Under the pieces are notes generated by a model. The model was not told where the DNA came from and ran no database searches. It saw only the letters and a program-made list of their open reading frames with translations. From positions 1 to 64,000 of the forward strand of contig CAYTFW010000005.1 in NCBI GenBank assembly GCA_964437145.1: a stretch of 64,000 nucleotides of DNA. Reading direction: 5' to 3'. The position numbers and the translations under genes are program-made. The DNA is from JAFAZJ01 sp964437145 (lineage in GTDB: Bacteria > Pseudomonadota > Alphaproteobacteria > Reyranellales > Reyranellaceae). Below are positions 53,155 to 64,000 of the stretch, in pieces (position 1 is the stretch's first letter; each line of letters begins with the position of its first letter).

Positions 53155-54163
53155 TCCAGTCGCCATCGTCGCCGCGCACGTGGTGCGTCTGCAGAGAGAG
53201 GAATCGGTCGCTGGCGGCGAGCGCGCCCTGCCATAGCCCGTTCCAGGCATCGAAGGCGGCCAGCGCCCGATCGTCGTCGCCCAGCTCGACACCGCGCATC
53301 AGCTTCCAGCCGCGCTGCGTGAGGCGTGCGCCGTCGAGCGTGACGTCCTCGCCCTGCGCCGCCTGCATCGCCGCGAGGAAGGCGGCGAAGCCATCGGTCG
53401 CGCCGCCGAGCCGCTGGGCGCAGTCGTCGAAATACTGCATGCCGACCAGCCGCGCGGCGCGGCCGACTTCTTCGCGTACGCCCTCGGCGCCGATCAGCTC
53501 GAGCAGGGTCGGCAACAGGCTGCGCACATACTCCATGGCGTAGGAACGGTAGACCCTGTGCAAGCGCTCGGCCGGCCAGCTGGCGACGTCGAGTGTCGGC
53601 GCCCGCGCGGCGTCGAAGCGCGGCATGGTCTCGCCCTCGACGAAGCGCACGCGCTCGTGCTCGGCGATGTCGTGGTCGTATTCGAGGTAGTAGCCCTCGA
53701 GGCCCGGCGCCCCTGATGTGATCAAACCGGTGCAGACGAAGCCCAGGCGCGGATTGCCCAGCGACACACCGTTGTGGCCGTGCCAGCCGTGCAGCATCGC
53801 GGCGTTGACCGCGTGCGGCACGGCGCAGACCGCGGTGCCGCGCCAGATCCAGCGCGGCGGCGGATAGCGCACCCAGGCCTTGCGGTCGGACTCCACGACA
53901 TACTCGGTCTTCACCCCGCCCACGGCGTTGGACAGGTAGTGGTACTGCGCGCAAGCGACGGCGTGCGGCAGCGTGTCGAGGCCGAGCTTGATCAGGCCGG
54001 GCTTGAACTTCTCGAGATGCTGGCGGCGGAAATGGCGGAAGACGAAGTCGCGCGCCGTGTCTTCGCCGCGGCGCATGACCAGGGTCAGCACCACGCCGGT
54101 CATCAGCGCGTTGTAGAGATCGGCGATCGCCTGATGGGCCGCGACGTCGCGGGGCGCGGTCAT
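53120..54163 (-). CDS. conserved hypothetical protein
   Basis: 347 residues, soluble, no signal peptide or membrane helix. Rich in Trp, His and Tyr. Notable segments are YHYLSNAVGGVKTEYVVESDRKAWVRYPPP, MLHGWHGHNGVSLGNPRLGFVCTG, and LEGYYLEYDHDIAEHERVRF. It may be a beta-rich small-molecule-binding fold; I cannot name the family. It ends 35 bp inside the Nudix gene on the opposite strand and starts one base from the DUF1330 gene stop, so the two minus-strand genes form a unit. Confidence 0.75.
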   Translation of the reverse strand: MTAPRDVAAHQAIADLYNALMTGVVLTLVMRRGEDTARDFVFRHFRRQHLEKFKPGLIKLGLDTLPHAVACAQYHYLSNAVGGVKTEYVVESDRKAWVRYPPPRWIWRGTAVCAVPHAVNAAMLHGWHGHNGVSLGNPRLGFVCTGLITSGAPGLEGYYLEYDHDIAEHERVRFVEGETMPRFDAARAPTLDVASWPAERLHRVYRSYAMEYVRSLLPTLLELIGAEGVREEVGRAARLVGMQYFDDCAQRLGGATDGFAAFLAAMQAAQGEDVTLDGARLTQRGWKLMRGVELGDDDRALAAFDAWNGLWQGALAASDRFLSLQTHHVRGDDGDWTIEWRVRTSAR

Positions 54164-54164
54164 C

Positions 54165-54461
54165 TCAGGCTGGCGGTACGCCGTCGACCAGCACGGCGCG
54201 GCAATTGCCAGCCTTCAGCCGCATCGCCAGCACTGGCTTGTACTCCTCGGAGTGATAGAAGCGCTTCGCTGTTGCCATGTCGGGGAACTCGATCATCACC
54301 AGGCGCGGCGGCGACCAGCCGCCTTCGAGCGTCTCGGTCTCGCCGCCGCGCACGACGAACTTGCCCCCGAACTTGGCGATCAGCCCGGGCGTGTGCTTGC
54401 GATACTCCGCCATCAGCGCGGCGTCGGTGGTTCCGATCTCGACGATCAGGTAAGCGGCCAT
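54165..54461 (-). CDS. DUF1330 family protein
   Basis: 98 residues, one dimeric alpha-beta barrel domain: AAYLIVEIGTTDAALMAEYRKHTPGLIAKFGGKFVVRGGETETLEGGW, then VMIEFPDMATAKRFYHSEEYKPVLAMR. GGAGGAC is close before ATG 54461, which is preferred over the longer frame. Function unknown; members may bind small aromatic molecules. It is immediately upstream of the 347-residue conserved gene and is probably cotranscribed. Confidence 0.9.
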   Translation of the reverse strand: MAAYLIVEIGTTDAALMAEYRKHTPGLIAKFGGKFVVRGGETETLEGGWSPPRLVMIEFPDMATAKRFYHSEEYKPVLAMRLKAGNCRAVLVDGVPPA

Positions 54462-54515
54462 CGTTTGTCCTCCAAGCACTCGCCGACATAGTCCGTTGAC
54501 GTCGAGTTCCGTTTG

Positions 54516-55223
54516 TCATGCCCCGGTCTTGCCACGCACGCCGTCCTTCCATGCATCATACCGCCGCCATGCTTCCTTGATCTGCGCGGGTGTCATCGCA
54601 CGTTCGACCCTGCCGCGATCGCTCTCCGCCTGCTGCTGGGCTTTCTCCAGAGCCTTCTCGTCTGTCGCGACCGCCAATGGAATGTTCTCGACGGCCAGAT
54701 TGAACCACTTGTGGGCTTCGACGATGTCCTGAAGCACGCCCTTGCCGTTCTCGTACATCCAGCCCAGGCGCGCCTGGGCCGGGCCGCCCCCCGCTGAATC
54801 CGCGAGCTTGTGGTACCACTTCGCCGCCGCGACGTAGTCCCGCTTCACGCCTTTGCCGTCAAAGTGCATCGCGGCCAGCGCGTTCATCGCCCAGTCGCCC
54901 GCCGATCCATCGCCATTGTTTGCGGCCATCGTGTACCACTTGATCGCTTCGACGGGATCCTTCGGCGTCACGTTCGTGCCGTGCTCGTACATCCGGCCAA
55001 TCGCGAACTGGCCGTCGGACGAGCCCTGATCGGCCGCCCTGCGGAACCACTTCAGGCCCTCCTGGTGGTCTTCCACCACCGAAGCGACCACTGTCTTGTA
55101 GTGCTTCGAATAGTGACTCGAAATCCACGATGGTCCGAAGCCGCTGTGCAGGGTGCCGAGAACGACCTGGGCGAAGACTTCCCCCTTCTCGGCGGCTTCA
55201 CGAATCTCCTGGAGCGTGTCCAT
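54516..55223 (-). CDS. cytoplasmic Sel1-repeat protein
   Basis: 235 residues, no signal peptide. Sel1-like repeats: HQEGLKWFRRAADQGSSDGQFAIGRMYEHG, DPVEAIKWYTMAANNGDGSAGDWAMNALAAMHFDGKG, DYVAAAKWYHKLADSAGGGPAQARLGWMYENGKG, and IVEAHKWFNLAVEN. Sel1 proteins act as protein-protein adaptors, often in signalling or envelope stress. The C-terminal ~50 residues are a charged helix. Partner unknown. Confidence 0.88.
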   Translation of the reverse strand: MDTLQEIREAAEKGEVFAQVVLGTLHSGFGPSWISSHYSKHYKTVVASVVEDHQEGLKWFRRAADQGSSDGQFAIGRMYEHGTNVTPKDPVEAIKWYTMAANNGDGSAGDWAMNALAAMHFDGKGVKRDYVAAAKWYHKLADSAGGGPAQARLGWMYENGKGVLQDIVEAHKWFNLAVENIPLAVATDEKALEKAQQQAESDRGRVERAMTPAQIKEAWRRYDAWKDGVRGKTGA

Positions 55224-55313
55224 GCTTCAGATCCTCCTCATCCGATAGCCACTCGTCGCGGCTTAGCGAGAAGATCACGAGCGAACATGCTTCGCCGATC
55301 AGAAACGACGACT

Positions 55314-56171
55314 TCAGCCGACGCTCATGGGCAGGCGCGGGTCCGTCGCCCACTCCTGCAACGAGGCATCGTACACCCCGACGTTGTCATGGCCTAGCAG
55401 CGCGACCAGCGCGAAGGCGTCGCCGGTCGCCGCGATGCCGCCGCCGCAATAGGCGACCACGCGCTTGGTGCCATCGATGCCGCGATCGATGAACATCGCG
55501 CACAACGTAGCGGTGTCCTTGAACGTGCCGTCGGCTTCGAACAGCGAGACCGCCGGCAGGCTGACGCTGCCGGTGATGTGTCCCGGCCGGCCGTACTGCG
55601 CGCCGCCGGTGCCGCGATGCTGCGCCTCGGTCAGGCAGTTCACCACGACAGCGCGGCGATCGGCGAGCGACGCGAGCACTTCATCCTTGCCGACCATCAG
55701 GCCGCTGCGTGGCTTCGCCGTCAGCGTCGCCGGCGCGTAGGCGTTGATCTTGTGCTCGACCGGCCGGCCTTCGGCGATCCACTTCTTGAAGCCGCCGTCG
55801 AGGATGCGCGCGCGATCGAAACCGATGGCGCGCAGCATCCACCACACGCGCGTCGCCCACCATTGCGTGCCGTTGCAGTAGAGCACGACCTCGCTGTCGT
55901 CGCCGATGCCCTTGGCGCCGGCCATGCGCGCCAGCACACGCGGCTCGGGCATGGTGAAGCGCAGCGTGCTCGCGGGGTCGGAGAGATCCTGTTGCAGCTC
56001 GATCAGCGCCGCGCCGGGGATATGGCCCTTCTCGCCATAGGCGGCGCGGCCGGTCTCGACGCGCATGCGTCCGCCGGGCTCGGGGTGCAGGATGGTCGTG
56101 CAGTCGAAGATGCGCAGCGCCGGCTCGTCGAGCCGGCGCGCGAGGTCTGCGGTGGTGATCAGCGGTTCCAT
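55314..56171 (-). CDS. sseA: thiosulfate/3-mercaptopyruvate sulfurtransferase
   Basis: 285 residues with two rhodanese domains. The N-terminal domain is structural (GHIPGAALIELQQDL; VVLYCNGTQWWATRVWWMLRAIGF). The C-terminal domain carries the CDC25-like loop (VVAYCGGGIAATGDAFALVALLG) with the catalytic Cys. The loop sequence C-G-G-G-I-A differs from the CG(S/T)GVTA of 3-mercaptopyruvate enzymes, so substrate preference is open. It moves sulfane sulfur to cyanide or thiols in the cytosol. Confidence 0.87.
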   Translation of the reverse strand: MEPLITTADLARRLDEPALRIFDCTTILHPEPGGRMRVETGRAAYGEKGHIPGAALIELQQDLSDPASTLRFTMPEPRVLARMAGAKGIGDDSEVVLYCNGTQWWATRVWWMLRAIGFDRARILDGGFKKWIAEGRPVEHKINAYAPATLTAKPRSGLMVGKDEVLASLADRRAVVVNCLTEAQHRGTGGAQYGRPGHITGSVSLPAVSLFEADGTFKDTATLCAMFIDRGIDGTKRVVAYCGGGIAATGDAFALVALLGHDNVGVYDASLQEWATDPRLPMSVG

Positions 56172-56211
56172 CGGCGCATCGTGATGCGCCGCGACCGCTC
56201 GCGCAATGAAC

Positions 56212-56487
56212 TCAGTTCTGCGGAGCGGCGGCGGGCGTCACGACCGACGGCGGGCGCTTGATGGCCTTGCGCGGCGTCCTCGTCTGGGCTTGCGCGCGGC
56301 GCTGGCAGGCGGCCTTGGCCTGGTCGTCCTTCATCTTGGCGCAGGCGCGCAGCGCGCGCTGCTGGGCGGTCGGCTTCGGCTTGGCGATCGGAGTCGTCTC
56401 CGGTGGCGCGGTCGGCGCGGCGGTGGAAGCGGTCGCGAAGCAACCGGCGGCCAGCGCCAGCACGAGCGCGAGGGTAACGCGGCGCAT
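56212..56487 (-). CDS. small exported Ala/Pro-rich protein
   Basis: 91 residues from ATG 56487, with a signal peptide (RRVTLALVLALAAGCFATAS) and a linker of Pro, Thr and Lys. A short block, ALRACAKMKDDQAKAACQRRAQAQ, has two Cys with spacing like PsiF-type repeats. Ends with a basic Pro-rich tail. No function known. The longer frame to 56616 is not needed. Confidence 0.65.
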   Translation of the reverse strand: MRRVTLALVLALAAGCFATASTAAPTAPPETTPIAKPKPTAQQRALRACAKMKDDQAKAACQRRAQAQTRTPRKAIKRPPSVVTPAAAPQN

Positions 56488-56651
56488 GGGTGTCTCCGTG
56501 GGTTCTTGAACGGCGCCGACAGTCCGACCGCCGTTGGTGGGGGTGCCCGAAATATATTGCCGATCAGCGAGATGCGTCAACATGCTCATGTTTGGCTCAG
56601 GCCCGGTGCCGGGCATGACGGCGCGCCTCGCCGCCGCTATAGGACGAGGCC

Positions 56652-57593
56652 ATGGACGTGGTCTTTTCCGTCGCCTTTCCGCTCTTCGCCCTGATCGCCA
56701 CCGGCTTCGTCGCCGGCCGCGTCCGGCTGCTGGGCCGCGACGGCTCGGGCGCGCTCAATGTCTTCGTCACGTGGTTCGCGCTGCCGGCGCTGCTGTTCAG
56801 CGCCATCGCCAATGTGCGGCTCTCCGAGGTGCTGAACCTGCCATTCATCGCCGCCTTCGGCCTGGTGATCGTCATCGTCTTCGGCGTCGGCATGCTGTTG
56901 GCCCGCCTCGCCTCGCGCGCCAGGCTGGCGCATATGAGCCTGCACGGGCTCAGCGCCGCTTACGGCAACGTCGGCTATATCGGCATCCCGCTTTGCCTCT
57001 ATGCGCTCGGCCCGCAGGGCGCCGTGCCGGCCGCCGCGGCGACCTGCCTGGGCAGCGCCTTCCTGCTGACCTTCGCGACAGTGCTGATCGAAGCCGACCT
57101 GCAGGCCGGTCGGGGAGTCTGGCGTACCGTTTGGCGCGTGCTCTCGGCGGTGGCGCAGAGTCCGGTGCTGATCGCGATCGTCCTGGGCGGTGTCGTCTCG
57201 GCGCTGGGCATCGCGCTGCCGGTGCCGCTGCAGCGCTTCCTCGACCTGATCGGCGCGGCGGCCGCGCCCTGCGCGCTGTTCGCCATCGGCCTGTTTCTGT
57301 CCGACACCGCGATTCGCGCCAATCTGCGCGAGGTGGGACTCGTGACCATCGCCAAGGTGCTGCTGCAGCCGCTGCTGGCGCTGGCGATCGTGCCGTGGTT
57401 CCTGCCGCTCGATTCGGTGTGGGCGCAGGCGGCGCTCTTGATGGCCGCGCTGCCGACCGCCTCGAACGCCTTCGTGCTCGCTAAGCAGTACGACATCTTC
57501 GTCGAGGAGACCTCGACCACCGTGCTGCTGTCGACCGTGTTCTCCGTGGTCACGGTCTCGGCCATGCTGGTGTGGTTGCGCGGCGGCTTCTGA
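56652..57593 (+). CDS. AEC (auxin efflux carrier) family transporter
   Basis: 313 residues, ten membrane helices in two halves. Family features: an N-terminal FPLFALIATGFVAGRVRLLG, then HGLSAAYGNVGYIGIPLCLYALG, and near the C-terminus AALLMAALPTASNAFVLAKQYDIFVEETSTTVLLSTVFSVVTVS. Bacterial members move malate, malonate or similar carboxylates. Start ATG 56652. Monocistronic by spacing. Confidence 0.92.
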   Translation: MDVVFSVAFPLFALIATGFVAGRVRLLGRDGSGALNVFVTWFALPALLFSAIANVRLSEVLNLPFIAAFGLVIVIVFGVGMLLARLASRARLAHMSLHGLSAAYGNVGYIGIPLCLYALGPQGAVPAAAATCLGSAFLLTFATVLIEADLQAGRGVWRTVWRVLSAVAQSPVLIAIVLGGVVSALGIALPVPLQRFLDLIGAAAAPCALFAIGLFLSDTAIRANLREVGLVTIAKVLLQPLLALAIVPWFLPLDSVWAQAALLMAALPTASNAFVLAKQYDIFVEETSTTVLLSTVFSVVTVSAMLVWLRGGF

Positions 57594-57731
57594 CGTGTAT
57601 TGCGGCCCGCTTGTTGCATCGCCGCTGTGCGGAGTGCGCCGGGCAGGCGTCAGGTATTCAGCCTGTTCCGGTTTCGCCGGGGCGGCGTAGGATGGCGCCG
57701 GCGCGTGGTGCGCATACTGGGGAGAATGAGG

Positions 57732-58166
57732 ATGCTCAAAGAGTTTCGCGAGTTCGCGATCAAAGGCAACGTCGTCGATCTCGCCATCGGCGTGATCATC
57801 GGCGCGGCGTTCGGCAAGATCGTCGAGTCGCTGGTCAAGGACGTCTTCATGCCGATCATCGGCCGCCTCCTGGGTGGCCTGAACTTCGACAACTACTTCT
57901 TCGGCCTCACCGAGGCGGCGTCGAAGGCGACCACCTACGAGGCGGCGCAGAAAGCCGGTGCGACCTTGGGCTATGGCGCCTTCATCACGGTGGCGATCAA
58001 CTTCCTGATCATCGCCTGGATCCTCTTCCTCATCGTGAAGGGCATCAACCGCATGAAGGCCAGGGCGGCGGCTGAAGCCGCGCCGCCCCCGCCGCCCCCG
58101 CCGCCGGAAGTGCCAGCGGACGTGAAGCTGCTGACCGAGATCCGCGACCTGCTGAAGAAGTCCTGA
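57732..58166 (+). CDS. mscL: large-conductance mechanosensitive channel
   Basis: 144 residues. MscL hallmarks: LKEFREFAIKGNVVDLAIGVIIGAAFGKIVESLVKDVFMPIIG (TM1 with the pore glycines), then GAFITVAINFLIIAWILFLIVKGINRMK (TM2). An unusual run of Pro (PPPPPPPP) precedes the C-terminal helix VKLLTEIRDLLKKS. Opens at high membrane tension to release solutes on osmotic downshock. ATG 57732 has GGGGAG about seven bases upstream; the ATG at 57726 is too close to it. Confidence 0.96.
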   Translation: MLKEFREFAIKGNVVDLAIGVIIGAAFGKIVESLVKDVFMPIIGRLLGGLNFDNYFFGLTEAASKATTYEAAQKAGATLGYGAFITVAINFLIIAWILFLIVKGINRMKARAAAEAAPPPPPPPPEVPADVKLLTEIRDLLKKS

Positions 58167-58310
58167 GCACGGTTGCCGAAACGCGGGTCGACACACGTCG
58201 GCTCGCGTTTTCGTTTGATAAATGGCAGTGAATATGTATATTTAGAGGATGTTATTGAAGTGATTTTCGAGGCGGCCGCGCCGCCGTTGTGTTCTAGAGG
58301 AGAGACAATC

Positions 58311-58511
58311 GTGATATTCGGCTTCATCAAGGGCCTGATCGTCAAGGTCGCCGTCCTCGCTTGCACGTTCGCGGCCGTGAAATACGGCCCCGTCATGTAC
58401 ACCAAGTATGTCGGCCCGCTGCCGCCGGCGCTGCAGGAAGCGCACAAGTACACGGACTTCAACGAGGTCTACAAAACCTTCGGCGAGCTCGCCAAGAAGA
58501 TGCCCAACTAG
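58311..58511 (+). CDS. small single-helix membrane protein
   Basis: 66 residues from GTG 58311, preceded by AGAGGAGAGAC. One membrane helix (FGFIKGLIVKVAVLACTFAAVKYG) followed by a soluble tail (PPALQEAHKYTDFNEVYKTFGELAKKMPN). The frame is open upstream to 58173, but that part is low quality and lacks a ribosome site. No family recognised. Confidence 0.55.
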   Translation: MIFGFIKGLIVKVAVLACTFAAVKYGPVMYTKYVGPLPPALQEAHKYTDFNEVYKTFGELAKKMPN

Positions 58512-58541
58512 GGCGACGAGCCCGAAATCGGCGCCGCGCCC

Positions 58542-58608
58542 TGTCATCCCGAGCGCAGCGAGGGATCCAGGTGGCTTCCCTAGATCCCTCGCTGCGCTCG
58601 GGATGACA
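58542..58608. repeat. intergenic palindrome, family A copy 4
   Basis: TGTCATCCCGAGCGCAGCGA...CGCTGCGCTCGGGATGACA between convergent genes; intact arms. Confidence 0.9.
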
Positions 58609-58635
58609 GCTGCGTCTGATTAACCGCTCGATGCT

Positions 58636-61443
<2,808 letters not shown>

Positions 61444-61489
61444 GGGGCCTAGTAGTACCCGGAATCACCGATGCCTGATACTGCACCAT

Positions 61490-61556
61490 TGTCATCCCGA
61501 GCGTAGCGAGGGATCCAGGCAGCTTCCCTAGATCCCTCGCTGCGTTCGGGATGACA
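61490..61556. repeat. intergenic palindrome, family A copy 5
   Basis: TGTCATCCCGAGCGTAGCGA...CGCTGCGTTCGGGATGACA, upstream of the helicase gene and downstream of the carboxyltransferase. Confidence 0.9.
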
Positions 61557-61594
61557 GGCGCGAATCACCTTTGAATGACAGTCGGTACTCGTCG

Positions 61595-63181
61595 TCAGAT
61601 GGGTACGATGGAGCGGAATTTCGGGGGATGGTCCGAGGGACGCCGCGGCTGGGCGCGGCGCAGCACCTCGATCAGCCGCCGCCGCGTGTCGCGCGGATCG
61701 ATGATGTCGTCGATGCCGAAGCCTTCGGCGGCGCGCAGCGCGTTCACCCGCCGCCGCGTCTCGGCGATCATCTCCTGCCGCCGCGCCATGGGGTCCTCGG
61801 CGGCGAGGTATTCCTTGCGGAAGGCGACATCGATCGCGCCCTCGATCGACATGGCGCAGATCTCCGCCGTCGGCCAGGCGAAGCAGGCATCGGCGCCGAA
61901 GCTGCGGCCGCCGGCCATGGCGAAATAGCCCAGGCCATAGCCCTTGCGCAGCACGACGGAGATGCGCGGCACGCTGGCGTGGCCCCACTCGAAGACCAGC
62001 TTGGCGCTGCGTCGGCCCAGCGCCGTGCGCTCGGCGCCGGAGCCGATCGAGAAGCCCGGCACGTCGATGAACGAGACCAGCGGCAGGCCGAAGGCGTCGC
62101 AGGTGGCGATAAAGCGCGCGCCCTTGTCGCAGGCATTGGCGTCGAGCATGCCGCCCAGCCGCATCGCCTGGTTGGCGATGAAGCCGACCGGCCGGCCGCC
62201 CAGCCGGACAAGGCTCGTCACCAGATTGCCGGCGAAGGTCGGCTTCAATTCGAAGTAGCTGCCGGGATCGGCGATCATCGCCAGCACCTTGCGCACGTCG
62301 TAGGCCTTGCGCGTCGAGACCGGCACGAGCTCGAGGATCTTGTCGTCGATGGCCGAGCGCACGTCGCCGGGCTCGGCGGCGGGCGGCGCGGTGCGTGCGT
62401 TGGACGGCAGGTAGGACAGGAAGCGTTTGGCCGCGGCGAAGGCGGCGTCCTCGTCGGCGACGCCGAGATCGGCGAGGCCCTGACGATCAACCTGCACCTC
62501 GGCGCCGCCCAGCGACTCGGTGTCGATCTCCTCGCCGGTCGCCGCCTTGACCAGAGCCGGACCCGCGAGCCCCATGGTCGACAGGCCGCGCACCATGACC
62601 ACGCAATCGGCCATGCCGGCGTAGTTGGTCGGGCCGGCGAAGCCGGCGCCCAGCATCAGCGCCACCATCGGGATCCAGCCCGAGGCGCGCGCCATGTCGT
62701 GGAACATGCCGTTGGCGGCGGCGAAGTGGCGCGAATCCTGGCCGTCCTGGATGCGATGGCCACCGCCATCGAGGATCATCACCAGCGGCACGCCTTCGGT
62801 CAGCGCGATCTGCAAGACGCGACGGCCCTTGGCGCTGCCCAGCCGGCCGATGCTGCCGCCCTGCACGCTGAAATCCTGCGAGAACACCACGACCGGTCGA
62901 CCGTCGATGCGCGCGGTGCCGGCGATCACGCCATCGGCCGGCGTTCGCGCGCGCGCCTTCTGCGCCTCATCGGGATCGGCGAGGTCGCTCGCCACGACCA
63001 GGCCGCCGATCTCGTCGAACGAGCCGCGATCGACCAGTCGCGCGATGCGCTCGCGCGCGCTCAGCCGGCCGCGCGCCTGGACCTTGGCGACGGCGTCGGG
63101 CCGCGCCGCGTCGTACAGAGAGGATCGCGCGTCCTCGACGCGGGTCATCAGCGCGCGGATGGTCGGGATGGTGTCGCTCAT
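61595..63181 (-). CDS. acyl-CoA carboxylase carboxyltransferase (beta) subunit
   Basis: 528 residues from ATG 63181. The crotonase-like carboxyltransferase halves are both present: VVVFSQDFSVQGGSIGRLGSAKGRRVLQIALTEGVPLVMILDGGGHRIQDG, and GGRPVGFIANQAMRLGGMLDANACDKGARFIATCDAFGLPLVSFIDVPGF. It moves the carboxyl group from biotin to an acyl-CoA (propionyl-, methylcrotonyl- or geranyl-type). No biotin carboxylase or biotin carrier gene is adjacent, so it may work with a subunit encoded elsewhere. The methylmalonyl-CoA epimerase at 13 kb suggests propionyl-CoA as one option. Confidence 0.9.
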   Translation of the reverse strand: MSDTIPTIRALMTRVEDARSSLYDAARPDAVAKVQARGRLSARERIARLVDRGSFDEIGGLVVASDLADPDEAQKARARTPADGVIAGTARIDGRPVVVFSQDFSVQGGSIGRLGSAKGRRVLQIALTEGVPLVMILDGGGHRIQDGQDSRHFAAANGMFHDMARASGWIPMVALMLGAGFAGPTNYAGMADCVVMVRGLSTMGLAGPALVKAATGEEIDTESLGGAEVQVDRQGLADLGVADEDAAFAAAKRFLSYLPSNARTAPPAAEPGDVRSAIDDKILELVPVSTRKAYDVRKVLAMIADPGSYFELKPTFAGNLVTSLVRLGGRPVGFIANQAMRLGGMLDANACDKGARFIATCDAFGLPLVSFIDVPGFSIGSGAERTALGRRSAKLVFEWGHASVPRISVVLRKGYGLGYFAMAGGRSFGADACFAWPTAEICAMSIEGAIDVAFRKEYLAAEDPMARRQEMIAETRRRVNALRAAEGFGIDDIIDPRDTRRRLIEVLRRAQPRRPSDHPPKFRSIVPI

Positions 63182-63364
63182 CGGGCTCTTCGCGGGTTGT
63201 GGTCTACGCAACGCGTTCGCGGCGCCTGGTCTGACGCCGCGGTGGCGCGGCTAGCATGGCATAGTTCTTCGGCGGGCGAGGCGGTGGCGGCGTTGCGCCA
63301 GCTTCGTTTTCCCAGGGATGATCGCGAAGATCGTCGCGTAGTATCCGGGAATGCCGAGTCGATC

Positions 63365-63931
63365 ATGAGCCAACCGGTTGCCAATGGCCCTGTCCTGTCG
63401 CGGACGGCGTTCACCATGGCGTGGACGTTGGCGTCGCTCGTGCCCTGGATCATGACAACGCTGCTGTGGTGCGTCGGTTCCGCTGTCCCGATCGCCGACA
63501 ATGCGGCCGAGATCTTTTACGGCGCGAACGCCGGCGAGGGTGGGGCCGAGCGTGCCTACCAAATCCTGTATGCGGCCGCGTTTTTCTCGGGCCATCTGCT
63601 GACCTTGCTCATCGAGGTGAGGCTGCTGCGCCAGTTTCGTGACGGCACGCGCTGGTGGCTGTACGCGGCGTTGGTTTGCGCTGCCACGATGATCGCCCTC
63701 GCGGTCATCTGGTACCTGATAGTCGGCAAGGCCTCCGTCCATAGCAGATGGACTTTCTGGATCGCCGGACGTCTGGCATGGACGGTGGCGTCCTGGTTCG
63801 TTGTTCGGGCTTGGGGATGGCATCACCGTAACTGGTTGCTGTTTAGTGCCGTCCTGCCATCACGGGTCCGGCACTTGTGTTCCTCGGCGGCGAAGCGAGG
63901 ACATGGGCGAAGACGGCGCTCGATGACTTGA
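63365..63931 (+). CDS. four-helix membrane protein, C-terminus probably out of frame
   Basis: 188 residues. The first ~155 residues contain four hydrophobic helices (FTMAWTLASLVPWIMTTLLW, YQILYAAAFFSGHLLTLLIE, WWLYAALVCAATMIALAVIWYL, FWIAGRLAWTVASWFVVRAWG). The last ~30 (SRVRHLCSSAAKRGHGRRRRS) are Arg-rich and look like translation in the wrong frame. A better-looking frame (ALVFLGGEARTWAKTALDDL) opens over the same bases and runs to the edge, so a frameshift near 63845 or a short overlapping gene is possible. No family recognised. Confidence 0.5.
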   Translation: MSQPVANGPVLSRTAFTMAWTLASLVPWIMTTLLWCVGSAVPIADNAAEIFYGANAGEGGAERAYQILYAAAFFSGHLLTLLIEVRLLRQFRDGTRWWLYAALVCAATMIALAVIWYLIVGKASVHSRWTFWIAGRLAWTVASWFVVRAWGWHHRNWLLFSAVLPSRVRHLCSSAAKRGHGRRRRSMT

Positions 63932-64000
63932 ACGTCGAGGGCTATGTGATCGGCTTCATCGTCCCTGAAGTGGCCGGCGCACTCGCGGAGCGGGTGATTC
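63877..64000 (+). CDS. partial ORF at right edge, overlapping the membrane protein
   Basis: From GTG 63877 the frame reads VFLGGEARTWAKTALDDLNV, then EGYVIGFIVPEVAGALAERVI, with sensible composition and no stop before the edge. The frame is open back to the TAG just after the membrane helices. It is either a new gene starting here or the true continuation of the membrane protein after a frameshift. Product unknown. Confidence 0.35.
   Translation, partial: MFLGGEARTWAKTALDDLNVEGYVIGFIVPEVAGALAERVI

Noticed and set aside
61571..63364. Upstream part of a long plus-strand frame that runs into the membrane protein
   Set aside because: This part is antisense to the carboxyltransferase gene and has shadow-type composition; only the part from ATG 63365 looks like a real protein.

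Overview
The window is a dense, very GC-rich stretch of bacterial chromosome with no rRNA, tRNA, prophage, insertion sequence or CRISPR array that I can see. Gene content points to an alphaproteobacterium: a Usg-family protein, a DUF6481 coiled-coil protein, a siroheme synthase / DUF2849 / sulfite reductase / DUF934 operon, ETF:ubiquinone oxidoreductase, heme A synthase, an alphaproteobacterial type of Fe-S uracil-DNA glycosylase, and a D-tartrate dehydratase whose catalytic residues match the Bradyrhizobium enzyme. I cannot place it to genus from the sequence alone.

Layout. 1-2.8 kb: an exported Ala/Pro-rich protein (cut by the window edge) and an exported WD40 propeller. 2.9-7.9 kb: a thiol/persulfide block with a cupin fused to four rhodanese modules, a MetX-like alpha/beta hydrolase, and a persulfide dioxygenase-rhodanese fusion. 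It also holds a nucleotidyltransferase antitoxin whose HEPN partner has been reduced to 24 codons. 7.9-20.5 kb: a tandem pair of small exported proteins, an amidohydrolase, uracil-DNA glycosylase, a cold-shock protein, methylmalonyl-CoA epimerase, a GST, ETF-QO, a TPR protein, ispE and a Sel1/peptidoglycan-binding protein. 20.5-28.5 kb: ctaA diverging from a liv-type ABC operon with fused LivM-LivG and no binding protein, then a TauE-type permease, tartrate dehydratase, a ParDE pair and two MAPEG proteins. 28.5-42.9 kb: a giant NfnAB-like flavoprotein, kup, a C13-like (caspase-fold) lipoprotein, modABC with a ModE-box and a divergent modE-like gene, a type III PKS / methyltransferase / MFS exporter cluster and a MATE pump. 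43-50 kb: a cupin, an HpcH-type aldolase, the assimilatory sulfite operon, a nitronate monooxygenase, TspO and Usg. 50.4-52.6 kb: groESL with a clear promoter and CIRCE operator. 52.7-64 kb: Nudix, two short conserved proteins, a Sel1 protein, a sulfurtransferase, an AEC transporter, mscL, a DinG-like helicase, an acyl-CoA carboxylase carboxyltransferase and a membrane protein with a probably disrupted C-terminus.

Several genes work together. Sulfur is the strongest theme: sulfite to sulfide (44.4-48.2 kb), then persulfide handling and sulfane-sulfur transfer (2.9-7.9 kb and 55.3 kb). Propionate/methylmalonyl-CoA chemistry is hinted at by the epimerase and the lone carboxyltransferase. Short palindromic repeats are scattered between genes. 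One 67-bp family (TGTCATCCCGAGCG...CTCGGGATGACA) occurs six times, once supplying the stop codon of an exporter gene. Nothing amounts to an obvious new defence or regulatory system. The best leads are the cupin-tetra-rhodanese protein, the 1172-residue fused flavoprotein, the exported WD40 and C13-like proteins, and the PKS cluster beside the molybdate regulon.
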